47,545 nucleotides of DNA from Gemmatimonadaceae bacterium (GCA_025358925.1 JANYHT010000018.1:1-47545); one strand, 5' to 3'. Numbered from the stretch's first letter, positions 1-8,078 are shown. A program made the numbers and translations. Notes: a model not told the origin generated them from the letters alone.

Positions 1-1
1 G

Positions 2-280
2 CGCAATCCGCTTGAACTGCCCGCGCGCTCACTGACGTTTTTAGCATTGTCGGCATTGGCCACGGGCGCGTCATGGGTCTGCTACTTTCGCGCGCTCAAG
101 ATTGGCGATGCAGCAAAGGTGGCCCCTGTCGACAAACTGAGCGTGGTATTGGTGGCGATTTTTGCGGTGATATTTTTGGGTGAGCGACCGGGCGTGCGCG
201 AATGGTTTGGCATTGCCTTGGTGGGTGCGGGGGCGTTGGTACTGTCGATTAGGGATTGGGGAGTAGGGGTCAGGGGTTAG
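2..280 (+). CDS. EamA/DMT-family membrane transporter, C-terminal part
   Basis: The frame is open from the first complete codon of the window to TAG at 278, so the 5' part of the gene lies outside. The 92 visible residues hold about three hydrophobic segments: one around LALSALATGASWVCYFRAL, then LSVVLVAIFAVIFLGE, then WFGIALVGAGALVLS. The pattern of an AL-x-x-G-x-A-x-x-VAP stretch followed by a hydrophobic helix ending in GE is typical of the second repeat of EamA drug/metabolite exporters. The substrate cannot be told. The last ten codons (IRDWGVGVRG) are encoded by a G-rich heptad repeat, so the natural C-terminus may have been replaced or extended by that repeat. The gene converges on and overlaps the next, minus-strand gene by 11 bases. 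Confidence 0.8.
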   Translation, partial: RNPLELPARSLTFLALSALATGASWVCYFRALKIGDAAKVAPVDKLSVVLVAIFAVIFLGERPGVREWFGIALVGAGALVLSIRDWGVGVRG

Positions 281-281
281 G
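246..281 (+). repeat. G-rich heptad repeat with five G-tracts, potential G-quadruplex
   Basis: Five runs of three or four G are separated by three- or four-base spacers (GGG-ATT-GGGG-AGTA-GGGG-TCA-GGGG-TTA-GGG). This fits the standard quadruplex pattern on the + strand. It encodes the last codons and the stop of the EamA gene. On the minus strand it supplies the last residues (NP) and stop of the truncated HbpS-like gene. Related GGGATTA units occur near 8062, 25571, 30466 and 37584. Confidence 0.7.
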
Positions 282-572
282 GCCGTTCTTTGCTAAGTCG
301 GCGCCAACTTGTGCATCGATGGTCGCAATCGTGGCGAAGCCGCGAGTCTGCATGCGGCCTGCGTTTGCTGTACTCGCCTTCCGGCGGGACACGTCATTTG
401 CGATGTACGCCACACCATCCATGCGCCGCTTCGCGAGCACGTGTCCGCCAGCATCCACGACGGTGATCGCGATGGGCGGATGTCCGACGCGTGCGGCGTC
501 GACGGCGGCCTGCACCATTGCGGTGACGATCGCGTCTGTAAGTTCTATCGATACTGATGACGATTCGTGCAT
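270..572 (-). pseudogene. GlcG/HbpS (heme-binding-like) family protein, C-terminally truncated
   Basis: The 100-residue product shows the family core: ITVVDAGGHVLAKRRMDG at about residues 36-53, followed by an RRKA helix. A good ribosome site (GGAGAG) lies six bases upstream of the ATG at 572. HbpS/GlcG proteins are usually about 130-140 residues and end with a conserved PGG-x-P-I ... GAIGVSG block, which is missing here. Reading stops inside the G-rich repeat, which supplies the terminal Asn-Pro and the TGA. I infer loss of the 3' third by a rearrangement at the repeat. A short functional variant cannot be excluded. Confidence 0.6.
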
Positions 573-763
573 ACACTCTCCGCGCCAAATGATGAGACGA
601 GATTAACCCGAGTGTGAATTCGCGACGTGTCATGTGCGTTCCCGTCGGTGCTATTGCAACCGGAGAGCGCGCAACAACAGTGTTCGAGTACGCGCACGTG
701 CTGTATTTCTTGCTTCGACAAGTCACTGAAAAAATGCTTAATGACTGCCCAGGGCGCGCCCAA

Positions 764-1189
764 TTACTGCAACGGCAGGCGTATGATTTTTACGAGCGAG
801 CCGCCGTTCGGTTGCAGTGCAACGAGCGTCACCGTCCGCGTCGGCAGAGACGCTATTTTCTCGATGTGGAGTAACGGAATGGGTTTCAGCGAGCAAAGGC
901 TTCCCGACGATATTCCGATAAATCTGAGTCGCAACGAGTCATGCACAACCAACCGCTCGATGCGATTCAGCGTTTGGCGTCAGGTCGTTCCTACATAAAC
1001 GATGAAGCGCACGCTGATCGAATCTCTCTGCGTGCTCGAGGAATCGACCACAAGATCGTCGACGGTGACGACGTACTCACTTGGACCACTGAGCCCGCAC
1101 GCGGTGGATGTGGCAATCAGCAGTACAGCCAACCAACGGCATGCGCGTGCACCATGCTTGGAGTGTCGGCCAACGTGACTGTTATTCAT
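764..1189 (-). pseudogene. Small lipoprotein, paralogue A, interrupted by an in-frame TGA
   Basis: The start at 1189 is set by a strong AGGAG site six bases upstream. The N-terminus is a lipoprotein signal (RWLAVLLIATSTAC, lipidated Cys near residue 31). The frame is broken by TGA at 980-982 and then continues open to 764 with no shift. The downstream part (SLRLRFIG ... TRTVTLVALQPNG) clearly matches paralogue B at 7546-8008 (TLRIRFIG ... ARTVHLVVEQRSG). The upstream part matches too (CGL ... EYVVTVDD against CGL ... EYIALVDS). So the two halves were one gene of about 141 residues. No characterised family is recognised. Function is unknown, probably a periplasm-facing lipoprotein. It could also be read through, but nothing in the sequence supports that strongly. 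Confidence 0.6.
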
Positions 1190-1367
1190 GAACTCCTGAA
1201 AAATGACCGATGTACGCCGCATGTCCGCCGACGCGATGCCGAGCGCCGCGCGTGAATAGTGCGCGGGTGGCGTTGATTTGGTGTCGTCGGCGATTAGCCC
1301 ATGTGTAATTGTATGCTGCACAAGAACCACGGTAGCGCAGTTCCTTTCTCACCGACGTTCCATTAAT

Positions 1368-1388
1368 GTAATGGGTAATACCCATTAC
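1368..1388. promoter_or_regulatory. Perfect 21-base palindrome, likely operator of the toxin-antitoxin pair
   Basis: Two 10-base arms, GTAATGGGTA and TACCCATTAC, flank a single central A. The palindrome ends 15 bases before the antitoxin ATG and just before its AAGGAG site. AbrB/MazE-type antitoxins commonly repress their own operon by binding such palindromes, so autoregulation is a reasonable inference. Confidence 0.7.
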
Positions 1389-1403
1389 CGAAGGAGCGTC
1401 ACC

Positions 1404-1634
1404 ATGCCCACGTCCGCCATGACTTCGAAATATCAGGCTACCGTCCCCAAGGCCGTTCGGGAGACCCTGCAGTTAGACGCCGGTGATCGCATCGACTTTA
1501 CCATCGAAAGCGACGGCCGGGTGTGGCTGCAGAAGTCTGTACCAGTCATCTCCACCGAGCTTCAGGCGCTGGAGGCCACGCTGGCCCCAGAATGGAACTC
1601 AGAGTTCGACGACCGCGCGTACCGTGACCTATAG
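1404..1634 (+). CDS. AbrB/MazE-type antitoxin (SpoVT-AbrB domain)
   Basis: The 76-residue protein starts at an ATG seven bases after an AAGGAG site. Residues about 6-45 form a swapped-hairpin AbrB DNA-binding domain: SKYQATVPKAVRETLQLDAG, then DRIDFTIESDG. The acidic C-terminal tail (EWNSEFDDRAYRDL) is the part that normally binds and neutralises the toxin. It overlaps the downstream PemK/MazF-like gene by 11 bases, as is usual for coupled antitoxin-toxin operons. A perfect palindrome directly upstream suggests self-repression. Family and role are clear. The exact partner is inferred from adjacency. Confidence 0.88.
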   Translation: MPTSAMTSKYQATVPKAVRETLQLDAGDRIDFTIESDGRVWLQKSVPVISTELQALEATLAPEWNSEFDDRAYRDL

Positions 1635-1953
1635 TCCGGGCGACGTCGTCGTTGTGCCCTTCCCGTTCACCGATCGCGCAACGGCGAGGCGTCGGCCAGC
1701 GCTCGTGTGCTCCAGCGACGCGTTTAACCGGGACGCGCATCACCTCGTACTCGCCATGATTACAACGAAGGCGCATGACGCATGGCCGCGTGACGTGATT
1801 CTGCACGATCTCGGATCGGCGGGTTTGATTGCGCCGTCAATCGTGCGCTGGAAATTGTTTACACTCGCCGAGTCGTTCATCATCAAGCGCGTCGGTCGGC
1901 TCAGTATCCGCGATCAATCCGAGTGTCGCGTCGCGCATCCGGTGGCGTTGTAA
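1624..1953 (+). CDS. PemK/MazF-family toxin (mRNA interferase)
   Basis: It starts at GTG 1624 inside the antitoxin gene, giving an 11-base overlap. The 109-residue product has the family opening GDVVVVPFPFTD followed by RRPALV, the RNA-binding/catalytic face of PemK-type endoribonucleases. It ends with a helix (ESFIIKRVGRLSIRDQ) that fits the usual C-terminal Arg/Lys-rich helix. Length and order (antitoxin first) are standard. The expected role is sequence-specific mRNA cleavage in the cytoplasm when the labile antitoxin is lost. The target sequence cannot be predicted. The reading frame is intact, unlike several neighbours. Confidence 0.88.
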   Translation: MTYSPGDVVVVPFPFTDRATARRRPALVCSSDAFNRDAHHLVLAMITTKAHDAWPRDVILHDLGSAGLIAPSIVRWKLFTLAESFIIKRVGRLSIRDQSECRVAHPVAL

Positions 1954-2028
1954 ACGGTGTCGTCGAGATAGCCTGTTACGTTGATCCAGTCACGGCTTCG
2001 CGCGAAATGGCGAGCCACGAATCCATAC

Positions 2029-3498
2029 TCAGGTTTCGCGCTCGCGGCTTGCCCGAACGCATGCATCCGCTGCCTTCGTGATGGCTTGGGCCTGCGTCGG
2101 ATACGGATGCATCACGCGGCTGAGTGTGCGCAGGCCGACCCCCGCCACCATTGCCAACGTTATCTCGCTGATCATCTCGCCGGCGTGACGGGCGACAATC
2201 GTCGCGCCAAGTATGTGATCACTGCCCTCCTTGACGTGAATTTTCACGAAGCCCGCTTCTTCACTATCGGCGACCGCACGGTCTACGTCGTGCATTAATA
2301 CAGTGAAAGTCTTTACCGGAATATCGCGCTCGCGCGCTTGACGCACATACATGCCGACATGCGCGACCTCCGGATCAGTGTACGTGCACCACGGTATCGT
2401 CAATTTGCTTAATCGCTGCCTTCCGAATTGCAGCGCGTTGCGGACGGCCATGCGTGCGGTGGCATCGGCCATGTCGTTGAACTTACGTTCTAGGCAGACA
2501 TCGCCGGCGGCGTAGATGCGCCGGTTGCTCGTGCGCAAGAAATCGTTGACATGCACGCCGTGATCGCGGTCGAAGTCGACGCCGGCGGCCTCTAGACCGA
2601 GTCCGTCTATGCTCGGTACCCGGCCGGTGCCGGTGAGGATGGCATCGACCGCGATGGTGCTGTGATAATCGTCGCTGACTAGATGGACGATTTTCTGGCC
2701 ATCGTCAACGCGCACGCTGACGACTTCCGTATTCAGTCGCACTTCAATACCGTCACGTGCAAACGCGTCGGAGACGAGCTGCGCTGCGTCGCGCTCCTCC
2801 CGCGGCAGAAACAATGGCCAGTTCTGAACGATCGTGGTGCGTGCGCCGAAACGGCTGAAGGCCTGCGCCATTTCGCAGCCGAGCGGGCCGCCGCCGATGA
2901 CCAGCAGGCGGCGCGGCAGTTCCGTGAGATCGAAGACATCGGCGTTGGTGAAATAGCCAGCGGCGACGAGGCCATCGATCGATGGTATGTCCGGTTGCGC
3001 ACCGGTCGCGATCAGTGCCTTGCGGAAGCGCAAAGTTCCGCCATTGAGCTGCAGCGCATCGGTCCCGATGAAGCGCGCGTCGCCAAAAAACACGTCAACG
3101 CCGGCGGCACCGAGTTCGTGCACTGAGCTAGTGCGACTGAGACGGGCGCGAATATCCCGCATACGCTGCATCACCGCGGCAAAATCGACCCGGATATCGG
3201 CCGGTGCTTGCGCGCCGAAGTGCTCGGCATTGCGCATCTCGGCGTACAGCCTCGACGTGCGGATGAGTGCCTTTGACGGCACGCAGCCGATATTGAGACA
3301 GTTTCCGCCCAATAGGTGTCGCTCGATCAGTGCAACCTTCACGCCCAATGCCGCCGCCGCATGCGCCGCGACAAGACCCGTGGTACCGCCGCCGAGGATT
3401 ACAAGATCGTATCGGGCGACCGGCGTGGGATTGCACCAGTTTGGTGGATGGAGATGGTTCAACCGTTGCTGTTCGGCCTCATCGCGCGGGGTGGTCAT
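2029..3498 (-). CDS. MerA/Lpd-like FAD-dependent pyridine nucleotide-disulfide oxidoreductase
   Basis: The 489-residue flavoprotein has the full family layout. The FAD Rossmann motif GGGTTG is at residues 36-41. The redox-active disulfide CLNIGC has cysteines 67 and 72. An NAD(P)H motif GGGPLG lies near residue 200 and the second FAD motif AAGDV near 320. A dimerisation domain contains PWCTYTDPEVAHVG and HPYPTQ. Dihydrolipoamide dehydrogenases have His-Pro-Thr-x-x-Glu at the last motif; here the equivalent position is Gln. The C-terminal CysCys pair and N-terminal HMA domain of true mercuric reductases are absent. So it is best called MerA-like with unknown substrate. The ATG overlaps the upstream gene's TGA (ATGA), so it is translationally coupled to the glycosidase. 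Confidence 0.85.
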   Translation of the reverse strand: MTTPRDEAEQQRLNHLHPPNWCNPTPVARYDLVILGGGTTGLVAAHAAAALGVKVALIERHLLGGNCLNIGCVPSKALIRTSRLYAEMRNAEHFGAQAPADIRVDFAAVMQRMRDIRARLSRTSSVHELGAAGVDVFFGDARFIGTDALQLNGGTLRFRKALIATGAQPDIPSIDGLVAAGYFTNADVFDLTELPRRLLVIGGGPLGCEMAQAFSRFGARTTIVQNWPLFLPREERDAAQLVSDAFARDGIEVRLNTEVVSVRVDDGQKIVHLVSDDYHSTIAVDAILTGTGRVPSIDGLGLEAAGVDFDRDHGVHVNDFLRTSNRRIYAAGDVCLERKFNDMADATARMAVRNALQFGRQRLSKLTIPWCTYTDPEVAHVGMYVRQARERDIPVKTFTVLMHDVDRAVADSEEAGFVKIHVKEGSDHILGATIVARHAGEMISEITLAMVAGVGLRTLSRVMHPYPTQAQAITKAADACVRASRERET

Positions 3499-4832
3499 CG
3501 CTTTAACGGTGGAATGGACGTGCCCGATAACCACCCACCACGAAAGTCGGCGCGCCGCAAACCGCGGCGAATTGGCGGACTGTCGCGCAGCAGTCGCCAA
3601 ATCAAACCGCTGCGATGGTTTTCGATCATCATCAGCAGGATGCCTTGGTCGAGCCCGAAGTGACCGGTAGATACCCACGCCGCGCGATCCGCCTCGGCGA
3701 TGCTCGGATTGAAGCTGCTGGCGTATTGGTGCGCAGGCACCATTTCGGGATAGCGATCACGCATGCTACGGGCAGCGCGCAAGGCGATCTCGGGCGCGAA
3801 CGGAATCGACGCGAGCGCCGCCCAGCCACTGAGCGTGCCGTCATCGGGCCCATACGGCACACCGCGCGCAGTATAGCCGAACAGGCGGCGGCGCTCGCTG
3901 GCCCGCTCCGTCAGCGGCTGACTCGGACCGTCACAAGCCGTCAGTCCCCAACAGTCTTCGTCATAGCCTTTAAAGCCATGCGGGTTGCGCCGCGCATACT
4001 CGCGCTGCACCTCCGTCGCACGGCGACTATTTTCGAAATAGTCGCTGCGCTTTTCACGCATAAACCGATCGCGAATGCCGCGAAAGTCGATCCATGCGTG
4101 CGAAAACTGATGGATGAACAGCGGCCCGGCATACAAGAAGTCGATGCCGTACAGGTTTTCCCACTGGTACGTTGCGGTCCACGCCGCGTATTGTCCGCTC
4201 GCGATCGGATGCGTCGGCGAGCCCAGCGCCAGTATATACATCACGATCCCTTCGTTGTAACCATCCCAACCGTAGTTGAGAAATCCGCACTCAGGCTTCC
4301 AGCCTTGTCGGAGCGTTGACTTTGCATCCTGCGCCCAACACCAGTCAACGCGCTGGTACAGGACATCCACCAACTCGCGCAACTGAATTTCATCGCTCGT
4401 GTCCGACGCGAAGTAGCCAGCGGAGGTTAAAGCGCCCGCCAGCAACAACGCGGTGTCGATCATCGACAACTCCGAATTCCACACGCGTGTACCGCTCTGC
4501 ATGTCGAGGAAGTGGAAGTAGAAACCTTTGTAACCGGTTGCCTGCGGCTGCCCGCTTTGATCACTGTCGCGGAAGAATCGCAGCGCCGCGAGGCTCCGTT
4601 CGACCGCGTCGGCCCGTGTCATCCAGCCGCGCTCCACGGCAATCGGATAGACCGACAATGCAAATCCCACGACGGCAATACTGCATGGCGAGTTTTCGCG
4701 CGAAGTGTCGGCGATCAGTCCGTTGGTCGGGTTGTATGACCGCAAAAAGTAGCCAAACGCGGCACATTGTAAACGATCGAGCAGGTCGTCATCGCTCATC
4801 AAAAAGCTCACGGAATCAGACAAACGTCGCAT
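3495..4832 (-). CDS. Glucoamylase-like / GH144-type glycoside hydrolase
   Basis: The product resembles the bacterial putative glucoamylase domain, which includes GH144 endo-beta-1,2-glucanases. It opens with DLLDRLQCAAFGYFLRSYNP and GLIADTSREN. The conserved NYGWDGYNEGIVMYILALGSPTHPI lies near the middle, WENLYGIDFLYAGPLFIHQFSHAWID follows, and PYGPDDGTLSGWAALASIPF is near the end. It forms an (alpha/alpha)6 barrel in the family. Specificity cannot be read off. No clear signal peptide is present, so a cytoplasmic enzyme is possible. The start is uncertain: ATG 4832 is given, but GTG 4847 and ATG 4799 are in frame, and none has a strong ribosome site. It overlaps the flavoprotein gene by four bases. 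Confidence 0.8.
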   Translation of the reverse strand: MRRLSDSVSFLMSDDDLLDRLQCAAFGYFLRSYNPTNGLIADTSRENSPCSIAVVGFALSVYPIAVERGWMTRADAVERSLAALRFFRDSDQSGQPQATGYKGFYFHFLDMQSGTRVWNSELSMIDTALLLAGALTSAGYFASDTSDEIQLRELVDVLYQRVDWCWAQDAKSTLRQGWKPECGFLNYGWDGYNEGIVMYILALGSPTHPIASGQYAAWTATYQWENLYGIDFLYAGPLFIHQFSHAWIDFRGIRDRFMREKRSDYFENSRRATEVQREYARRNPHGFKGYDEDCWGLTACDGPSQPLTERASERRRLFGYTARGVPYGPDDGTLSGWAALASIPFAPEIALRAARSMRDRYPEMVPAHQYASSFNPSIAEADRAAWVSTGHFGLDQGILLMMIENHRSGLIWRLLRDSPPIRRGLRRADFRGGWLSGTSIPPLKR

Positions 4833-4847
4833 CGGTGAGCAGCGCAC

Positions 4848-5212
4848 TCACTCATCGCCGCGCCAGAGCGCAACATGGCCAACAAGATGGTGGAGCGACG
4901 CAACTGACGCGTAGGAATGGCGATGTGCCTGATGAGAAACGGGAGATGCGAGCGCGTCACGCGACAGAGTCGTGCTGCACGGGTAGCCGAACGTAGCAAC
5001 CCGTCCGCTCGCACTATTAACCGCATTGGCAGCGGCAACCCGGAAAAACCAAGGAAGCGCTTGACAGAAAACATAATCTCAAGGTGAGCGACCTAACGAG
5101 GATGTGGCTCTCCAAAATGAGGTTGGACTTCACTGAGTAAGCGTAAAGGCCCGACGACTCGGCTCATACCCGAGGCATCACCGTCGATGAAGCAGCGACC
5201 GTAATCACAAAA
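4848..5212. other. Intergenic stretch without a recognisable gene
   Basis: About 365 bases lie between the glycosidase start and the broken nuclease gene's 3' end. Open frames here have no good ribosome site or recognisable product. No RNA gene, strong hairpin or repeat was seen. It presumably holds the promoter of the glycosidase-flavoprotein pair. Confidence 0.5.
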
Positions 5213-6001
5213 TTACATATGCCATCGCGCTGTGTAGGCCTTGCACGTGCGCACGATAAAATCTTGGTAGTCTGCGTCCACATCAATACCGAGTGTGTTA
5301 GGACGCGGCAGCGTCGGCGGATGGACGTTGTCGATGTGCACGGGTACCAAGAGCACGGAATCGTACGCGACCAAATGCGTCTGCGCTGATCCACGAGTGG
5401 GCAGCGTGCGGAAAAGTTCGAGCGTTTTTTGTGCATCCAACGGACGATTGTGACTTACCGCCCACGAGAACTCCGAGAACTCCGAGAACAGCGACTCATC
5501 GCCGGAGGAGAGGCGAGGAAGGATATCCCGCTCAAACTCTTCCTCGCGATCTCGGTAGAATTTATGTACTTGATCCGGAATATTGAGCGTGCGATCCGCC
5601 AAGCCGATGAGCACAGTCGCGATCAGGAGCGCCTCTGGCCGCGCTCCCTGCACCGCAACGACAACCTTCTTCAGATCGTCGAATCGAGTGGTCGCGTTGC
5701 GATGCGCGGTGATCACCGACTTGTTCTCAATCGCGATGCGCACCTTCGTGATGTCAGGTTGACCGTCAGCATCCGGCTCACCGACGAACAGATCAACGCG
5801 TCGCTCGCGGTCACCTGGAGAAGCGACGTTCTTTCAGATCCGCACGATTCCACTCGCCAGATCGTCGCGAATCGTGGCACACTGTGCACGCAGGTCAGCG
5901 ATGATTCCGTCTGAGACGAGATCGGAGTGCGCTTCAAGCCGATGATTGTGGTAGCGCGCCGCGGCGATCGCCGAAATAACCGCATCAAATGGCGTCTTCA
6001 C
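5213..6001 (-). pseudogene. Restriction-endonuclease-like PD-(D/E)xK protein with in-frame TGA
   Basis: A GTG at 6001 overlaps the stop of the upstream methylase (GTGA), as expected for a coupled R-M pair. The frame runs 55 codons, meets TGA at 5834-5836, and then stays open in the same frame to 5213. The part after the stop holds a credible nuclease core: VDLF (Asp, codon 70), 21 residues, then IAIENKS (Glu 92, Lys 94), fitting D ... ExK. The TGA sits between Ile and Lys and could come from CGA by one transition. No ATG/GTG restart lies before the catalytic Asp; GTG 5743 comes after it. So a restarted product would lack the first catalytic residue. The exact nuclease family is not recognised. 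Partnership with the methylase is inferred from position. Confidence 0.62.
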
Positions 6002-7470
6002 GCGGGTCGCAATTCGAGTTCTATATTCTCATTGAAACCAGATACAGGAGCGAACGATGCCGGAAGTGGAATGCGCTTCAGCACATGACTCTGCAAACGC
6101 AGAAATCCACCTGCAGCTCGCTGGCAGTGAGCGCGAAGCCACGTGGCAACGATTGGTGAATTGAGATAATCGGCCAGTGGTTCTAAATCATTTGGGTTTA
6201 ACGGTACGATATAATACACCGACTGGCGTGGCACGATCGTACCATCACGATCGATGACAAAGAACGGCGACGCCGTGATGTCTTTACAGAGGAGTTTGGG
6301 CCGTCGAATGTCGGGGAGTGGCAGGTTGTCGTGAAACGCGTACCACGGTTTGTGTGTGACGCAGCTGCGCGCCTGTAGACGTTCGAGTCGACTCGGTTCA
6401 CGCAGAAATTGGCCGAGTGCACCGAGGTTTGGTTCAGCGAGAAGAGCGCCAGTGCCGTCGTATGGTGCGAGCAAGCTCGATTGCTGATCAAGCGTGCGCG
6501 CTGGAGAAATCTGTCGACCCGACAGTGTCGGGTGCGCAAACTTCAGAAGCTCGCTTGGTATCTCGTTCGTTGGCATGACAAAGACGGCGTCGGCACCGGT
6601 CGCGACACCGCAGCTAACGCGCACCGCGATGTCCGCGAGTGTCACGGTCGCAGTATCCCCGACGAATCCTTCAATGATGGGAAGCCATGTTGACGACACA
6701 TGAATTGCGCTGGTCGATACACGACCGTCTCGAGCAATAATTCGTGTGCGATCCTTGTTCGTCGTCCGTTCAATCGTCGAAATCAACGGATAGGCAACTC
6801 GCCCCTCGAACGTACTTTCGTTTGCGAAATGCAGTTCGTCGACGTGAACAGCGCGTAGTAGCTCACGAAGCGACTTCGCGGTTTCAACGTAGAGAAATTT
6901 TTCAGGCGTGATGAAGACAATGCGCCCTTCGTGCGCGAGCAGCCGCAATGCTTGCTCGAAAAACAGCACATATAAATCAAACCGACCAGTAGCCGTACGG
7001 TAGGTGCTGCGATACGTCAGACGTTCTTCCGCACTCAACTCGAGTATCGAAACGTACGGCGGGTTGCCGATGATGAAATCGAAGCGCTCGCGGGACGGCT
7101 GCAGAAAGTCGATGTTTCGAATCGTGACCTGCTCGACGGCGCGAAACCGTTTTCTCGCCGTGGTTGCACGCGCCGGATCGAGCTCGACTCCGACGATTAT
7201 CGGAATGGGCCAACGTCGTGCTGCACAGATTCGGAGCACGCCGGCGATGAACTCGCCATTGCCACAACCCGGATCGAGTACCCGTGCGGATGCACTGGCG
7301 GGGCGCTCGGCAAAGAGCTTTCCCACCATGAGATCCACGACGTTGTCTGGAGTAGGAACAAAGCCCTTCACGAGTTTCTCATTGCGAGCCGCTGATCGAC
7401 AGAAATTGGCGAACGAACACCGAAATATCGAGACGATCCGATAAATGAGCAAGGAGGCATGCGCACGCAC
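5998..7470 (-). CDS. N6-adenine DNA methyltransferase (TaqI/Eco57I-like, type II)
   Basis: The 490-residue protein has the SAM-binding motif I (VLDPGCGNGEF, residues about 64-74) and catalytic motif IV NPPY at 136-139, typical of gamma-class N6-adenine methylases. The region from about 250 to the end resembles TaqI-like target-recognition domains. It would methylate adenine in the recognition site of the neighbouring nuclease, protecting host DNA. The start at GTG 7470 is only the longest option. The family match begins near KGFVPTPDNVVDLM (residue 35), so a later start is possible. The 3' end overlaps the nuclease start. The gene looks intact although its nuclease partner is broken. Confidence 0.85.
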   Translation of the reverse strand: MRAHASLLIYRIVSIFRCSFANFCRSAARNEKLVKGFVPTPDNVVDLMVGKLFAERPASASARVLDPGCGNGEFIAGVLRICAARRWPIPIIVGVELDPARATTARKRFRAVEQVTIRNIDFLQPSRERFDFIIGNPPYVSILELSAEERLTYRSTYRTATGRFDLYVLFFEQALRLLAHEGRIVFITPEKFLYVETAKSLRELLRAVHVDELHFANESTFEGRVAYPLISTIERTTNKDRTRIIARDGRVSTSAIHVSSTWLPIIEGFVGDTATVTLADIAVRVSCGVATGADAVFVMPTNEIPSELLKFAHPTLSGRQISPARTLDQQSSLLAPYDGTGALLAEPNLGALGQFLREPSRLERLQARSCVTHKPWYAFHDNLPLPDIRRPKLLCKDITASPFFVIDRDGTIVPRQSVYYIVPLNPNDLEPLADYLNSPIVATWLRAHCQRAAGGFLRLQSHVLKRIPLPASFAPVSGFNENIELELRPA

Positions 7471-7545
7471 CCAAACGGCGACTGCATGGTAATGAACTTA
7501 CTGCGTTGCATTCACCACGACCCAGTGAAGCGCCGACAGTTTGCG

Positions 7546-8008
7546 CTACAACGCGGAGCGCGCTCTGGTTGCATTCCAAACGCCACTGTTGCCAGCACCA
7601 CTTCGCTGCTCGACCACGAGGTGTACCGTGCGCGCTGGGGAATTCGATAAGGAATCCACGTACCGCAAAATCGCCGGGGCTTGGATGCAATTCCCGTTCT
7701 TCTGGTGCCCGATGAATCGTATGCGAAGCGTGTCGGCCGGAAATGCCTGCCGCTCAACCCGGACCAGTTCTGCACAGGTGTTATTTCCGACGTAGCCATA
7801 AAACGTCGTCGTCACCGCACCGCCAGGACACATGGGGCGCGCGACCGCCACACTGTCCACAAGCGCGATATACTCGTCGCTGCTTGAGATGAGACCGCAC
7901 CCGCCAATATGGAAGACAGCTCATCAGCAGCAGCGCGACGCTTCGAAGGCGATGCAGCCAAATAGTACGAAGTCGGATCACGTCAATACTCACGGTGACG
8001 TTTCTCAC
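7546..8008 (-). pseudogene. Small lipoprotein, paralogue B, frameshifted
   Basis: Two frames together give the lipoprotein. An N-terminal signal (RLRSVALLLM) lies in one frame at 7925-8008. The mature part starting at GGCGLISSSDEYIALVDS is in the next frame, from about 7905 to 7546. The join needs a one-base change somewhere in 7897-7923, because the downstream frame has a TGA at 7921-7923. The mature part matches paralogue A (764-1189) over its length, including YVG, LRIRFIG and ARTVHLV. It has two cysteines, in NNTC and NGNC, that could pair. The start codon is not fixed, as no good ribosome site was found. No known family; function unknown. Confidence 0.55.
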
Positions 8009-8061
8009 CGACTGGTGCAGGTGAATGTCGGTGCGGCCGCGTTACGTCCCGCGCACCGAAG

Positions 8062-8078
8062 CCTAATCCCTACTTCCC
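8062..8078 (-). repeat. GGGATTA-type repeat supplying the msrA stop codon
   Basis: On the minus strand the sequence reads GGGAAG-TAG-GGATTAGG. The TAG is the msrA stop and the rest matches the heptad seen at 246, 30466 and 37584. Confidence 0.55.

Noticed and set aside
978-984. Selenocysteine reading of the TGA in lipoprotein A
   Set aside because: There is no recognised SECIS hairpin, the ungapped alignment does not place the TGA on the Cys, and neighbouring genes are decayed too.
2683-3126. Plus-strand open frame inside the flavoprotein gene
   Set aside because: It is a shadow of a well-supported gene with conserved motifs on the other strand.
4808-5074. Open frame of 88 codons upstream of the glycosidase
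   Set aside because: It overlaps the glycosidase start in another frame, has no good ribosome site and its residues look random.
5063-5085. TTGACA followed by CATAAT
   Set aside because: The spacing between the two boxes is far too short for a promoter and no + strand gene follows.
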